Shown here: piece after piece, positions 8,154-10,000 of the stretch
Numbering within the stretch: position 1 is the stretch's first letter
Layout: each line of letters begins with the position of its first letter
Assembly: GCA_963170055.1 (NCBI GenBank)
Contig: CAUJGJ010000327.1
Span: 315,001-325,000, forward strand
Source of the DNA: Halisarca cf. caerulea
Lineage: Eukaryota; Porifera; Demospongiae; Chondrillida; Halisarcidae
Reading direction: 5' to 3'
DNA: 10,000 nucleotides
The notes under the pieces: model-generated
What the model was told of the DNA's origin: nothing
Seen by the model: the letters and a program-made list of their open reading frames with translations, nothing else
Database searches by the model: none
Program-made: the position numbers and the translations under genes

Positions 8154-8274
8154 ATGTCAACGAGTGTGATTTTGGTAATGGAGGATGCCAGCATCACTGT
8201 CACAATACAGGTGGCAGCTATCGCTGTAGTTGCAGGGACAGTTATGTACTACGCAGTGATGGAAAGAGTTGTAA

Positions 8275-8276
<2 letters not shown>
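8154..8276 (+). CDS. EGF-like exon 3, calcium-binding EGF module
   Basis: A 123-base exon after acceptor TATTTTCTAG, encoding one calcium-binding EGF-like module, phase 1 at both ends. A split codon (probably Asp) is followed by VNEC, and [12 protein letters not shown] fits the C-x-[DN]-x4-[FY]-x-C-x-C hydroxylation and calcium signature. Cysteines are spaced C-x6-C-x3-C-x8-C-x1-C-x12-C, the same as in exon 1. The exon ends at AAAG|GT, and that GT is the first repeat of a long (GT)n tract, so the donor cannot be separated from the microsatellite. Continuing the frame past the junction gives an implausible run of alternating Cys and Val, so the exon very probably stops at 8276. Order and phase match the two upstream modules. 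Confidence 0.92.
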
Positions 8277-8355
<79 letters not shown>

Positions 8356-8389
8356 TGTGTGTGTGTGTGTTTACATGTATGTGTGTGTG
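8277..8389. repeat. (GT)n microsatellite starting at the exon 3 donor
   Basis: About 94 bases of (GT)n with two GTAT interruptions (near 8322 and 8348), followed by a short degenerate tail (TTACATGTATGTGTGTGTGC). It begins on the first base of the intron. In the transcript this would be a (GU)n tract immediately 3' of exon 3. Confidence 0.97.
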
Positions 8390-8471
8390 CTCAGTTTGGA
8401 AGCATGTATGTGTGTATATGTGCATGCGTGTCTATCCAATGTGTTAGATGTGTTTGAGTGTGCATGTGTGT

Positions 8472-8580
<109 letters not shown>

Positions 8581-9605
8581 CAGCATGCGTGCATGTATTT
8601 TGCATGCACATGTGTACTGTATATCTCCTTCATTCGCATGATTACGTGTGCTTGCAAGTATGCAAATGTTTAGTATAATCATTCTACCATTGGGAATCTA
8701 TCGTATTTGTATGCAGTACACAATTTGCATACTGTAGACATTTGAGTGTTCAGAGTGAATTGTGTAGTGTGTACTGCATGAGAAGTTTAGTGTTGTTTGC
8801 CACTTACACGAGTTGGGAGGAGTTCCTATTGTTGTACTTGTTCTCATACGTTTGCCTGTGTTTGTTCACAAGGTAGGAGCACGCTCATACGGCGTGGAAG
8901 TGCAGCCTGCATCGTGTGACAGTTTGTTGGCATCCATTGTGAACAAGAACCCATGCACTGCATACATGCTGTGACACGCTCAAGCGTAGTGTTTCCCAGT
9001 TTGAGGGCTACATGACCAAGCATCCATGTGCGTGAACACACGGTTGAGAATGATGCAATTTTGTTCATTTCTGACAAAGTCGGTCACACATTCCAAGAGG
9101 TGTACTGCGAGAGCAACGTGTCTCGTAGTTATTCGTGAAATGAGATGTCCGCATTTCTGTTGCAATGGTGTTTTCCACGGTATCAGCTAATCTGATACAG
9201 AAGTCGTTGTTCAATGTTGTCTTGCTGATGCAGTAATTATTGCCACTGGACACAGCAGGATGTATAGCCACACTGAGTGCAACTCTCACCCTATGGTTTC
9301 CTGGTGTTTATAGTGATGGGTGCTTTTGGTATACAAGACTGGCAGTGTCATTAGCTGTGTTGTCCATCTACTGCTGAATAAGGATATCCATACCTGAAGG
9401 TATTGGAGTTCCTTTCAGATACATTTTTCTGTAGCTTATCTGTGCTTGTGTATTTTACTATGCACTGCACATTCACGGAACATGAAACCTTGTTTTGGCA
9501 TTGGAATATCATTTGGGCTCATTTGGCTGCAGCTTATCTGTGTATGTGTATACCTCTGTGCGTGACACCTTCACATAGAGCCTTGTGTTTACCTATTTTC
9601 ACATT
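8581..9605. other. Downstream region, no supported gene
   Basis: Presumably continues the intron after exon 3. Open stretches exist on both strands: a + strand frame ending at a stop near 8972, and minus-strand frames at 8844-9077 and 9065-9289. The latter have fairly ordinary composition and several cysteines (TACMQCMGSCSQW), but none matches a family I can name and no splice-site pair is convincing. A decayed or lineage-specific exon here is possible. No fourth EGF pattern was found in any frame. Confidence 0.4.
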
Positions 9606-9607
9606 TA

Positions 9608-9801
9608 CATTGGAACCTGTACATGTATAATGCGGACACCTTGGTGACTACCAGAAGTGTCCTGGTTACAGAGGTGTCCTGATTTTTCAAGGTTGCCACA
9701 ATGTCATTCATGTGTGTGCATGAGATTTTGGGGCCACAACCTAATGTCCAGTTCATACAGATGTCCAGTTTTTCAAGTGTCTTGAATGGCAGGTTTCCCT
9801 G
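9608..9801. mobile_element. Probable degenerate 194-bp TA-flanked MITE
   Basis: The left end CATTGGAACCTG and the right end, on the other strand, CAGGGAAACCTG match at 9 of 12 positions. TA lies outside both (9606-9607, 9802-9803). The first half (AATGCGGACACC, then AAGTGTCC, GAGGTGTCCTGA) has the wording of dispersed invertebrate repeats with GGACACC and GGTGTCC motifs. The second half repeats it in direct orientation in decayed form. No coding capacity. Confidence 0.5.
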
Positions 9802-9803
9802 TA

Positions 9804-10000
9804 TCTACGTACGCATCTGTATGCATGTAACTATGTGTTATTCTGTAATTATATATGATTGTGTTGAGAGTGGTGTGTACGTATTGTGCATGTGTTTGCA
9901 TATCAGACACACTACCTATTGAGTGGACAGTAACTAGTAACTGACCACCTTAACTAAGTAACTGATAGCTGATGAGTAATACATTGAAATCTCTTTAATT
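9804..10000. other. Window end, nothing identified
   Basis: AT-rich unique sequence after the candidate MITE, with a small TAACTAGTAACTGA-type local repetition near 9930-9965. No exon or element end recognised before the window stops. Confidence 0.45.

Overview
The window looks like nuclear DNA of a metazoan, most likely an invertebrate such as a sponge, cnidarian or mollusc; I cannot fix the taxon. The evidence is three short EGF-like exons bounded by GT/AG splice sites, very long (AC)n/(GT)n microsatellites, two minisatellites, and cut-and-paste transposon copies flanked by TTAA or TA. Nothing bacterial is visible: no operon-like gene packing, no CRISPR array and no RNA gene.

The only convincing gene is on the + strand. 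Three exons (4685-4807, 6497-6622, 8154-8276) each encode one six-cysteine EGF-like module and each begins and ends in phase 1. The first and third carry the calcium-binding and hydroxylation signature; the middle one lacks it. They would be consecutive modules of a multi-EGF extracellular or membrane protein. Its start, its end and all other domains lie outside the window or were not recognised, so I give no gene name.

Layout. 1-4684 holds no exon I can support. It contains a 9-bp minisatellite (391-642), three (AC)n arrays (1137-1282, 1950-2202, 2743-2841), a 29-copy 26-bp tandem array (2955-3713), and a candidate 612-bp TA-flanked element (3935-4546) that splits a GGTGTA-type simple repeat. 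The intron at 4808-6496 contains a 1014-bp TTAA-flanked piggyBac-like copy with a broken transposase remnant on the minus strand. The intron at 6623-8153 contains a 181-bp TA-flanked pogo/Tigger-like MITE, a stem-loop plus octamer repeat resembling the 3' end of a non-LTR retrotransposon, and a possible single end of another element. Downstream of 8276 come two (GT)n arrays, then sequence with no clear gene, then a probable degenerate MITE (9608-9801).

No new multi-gene system is visible. The points most worth a second look are the piggyBac-like copy, the precise insertion into the GGTGTA repeat, the 208-bp higher-order structure of the 26-bp array, the splice donor that is the first repeat of a (GT)n tract, and complementary (AC)n and (GU)n tracts flanking three frame-neutral exons. 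Most long open frames here arise because the tandem repeats have no stop codon, and should not be called genes.
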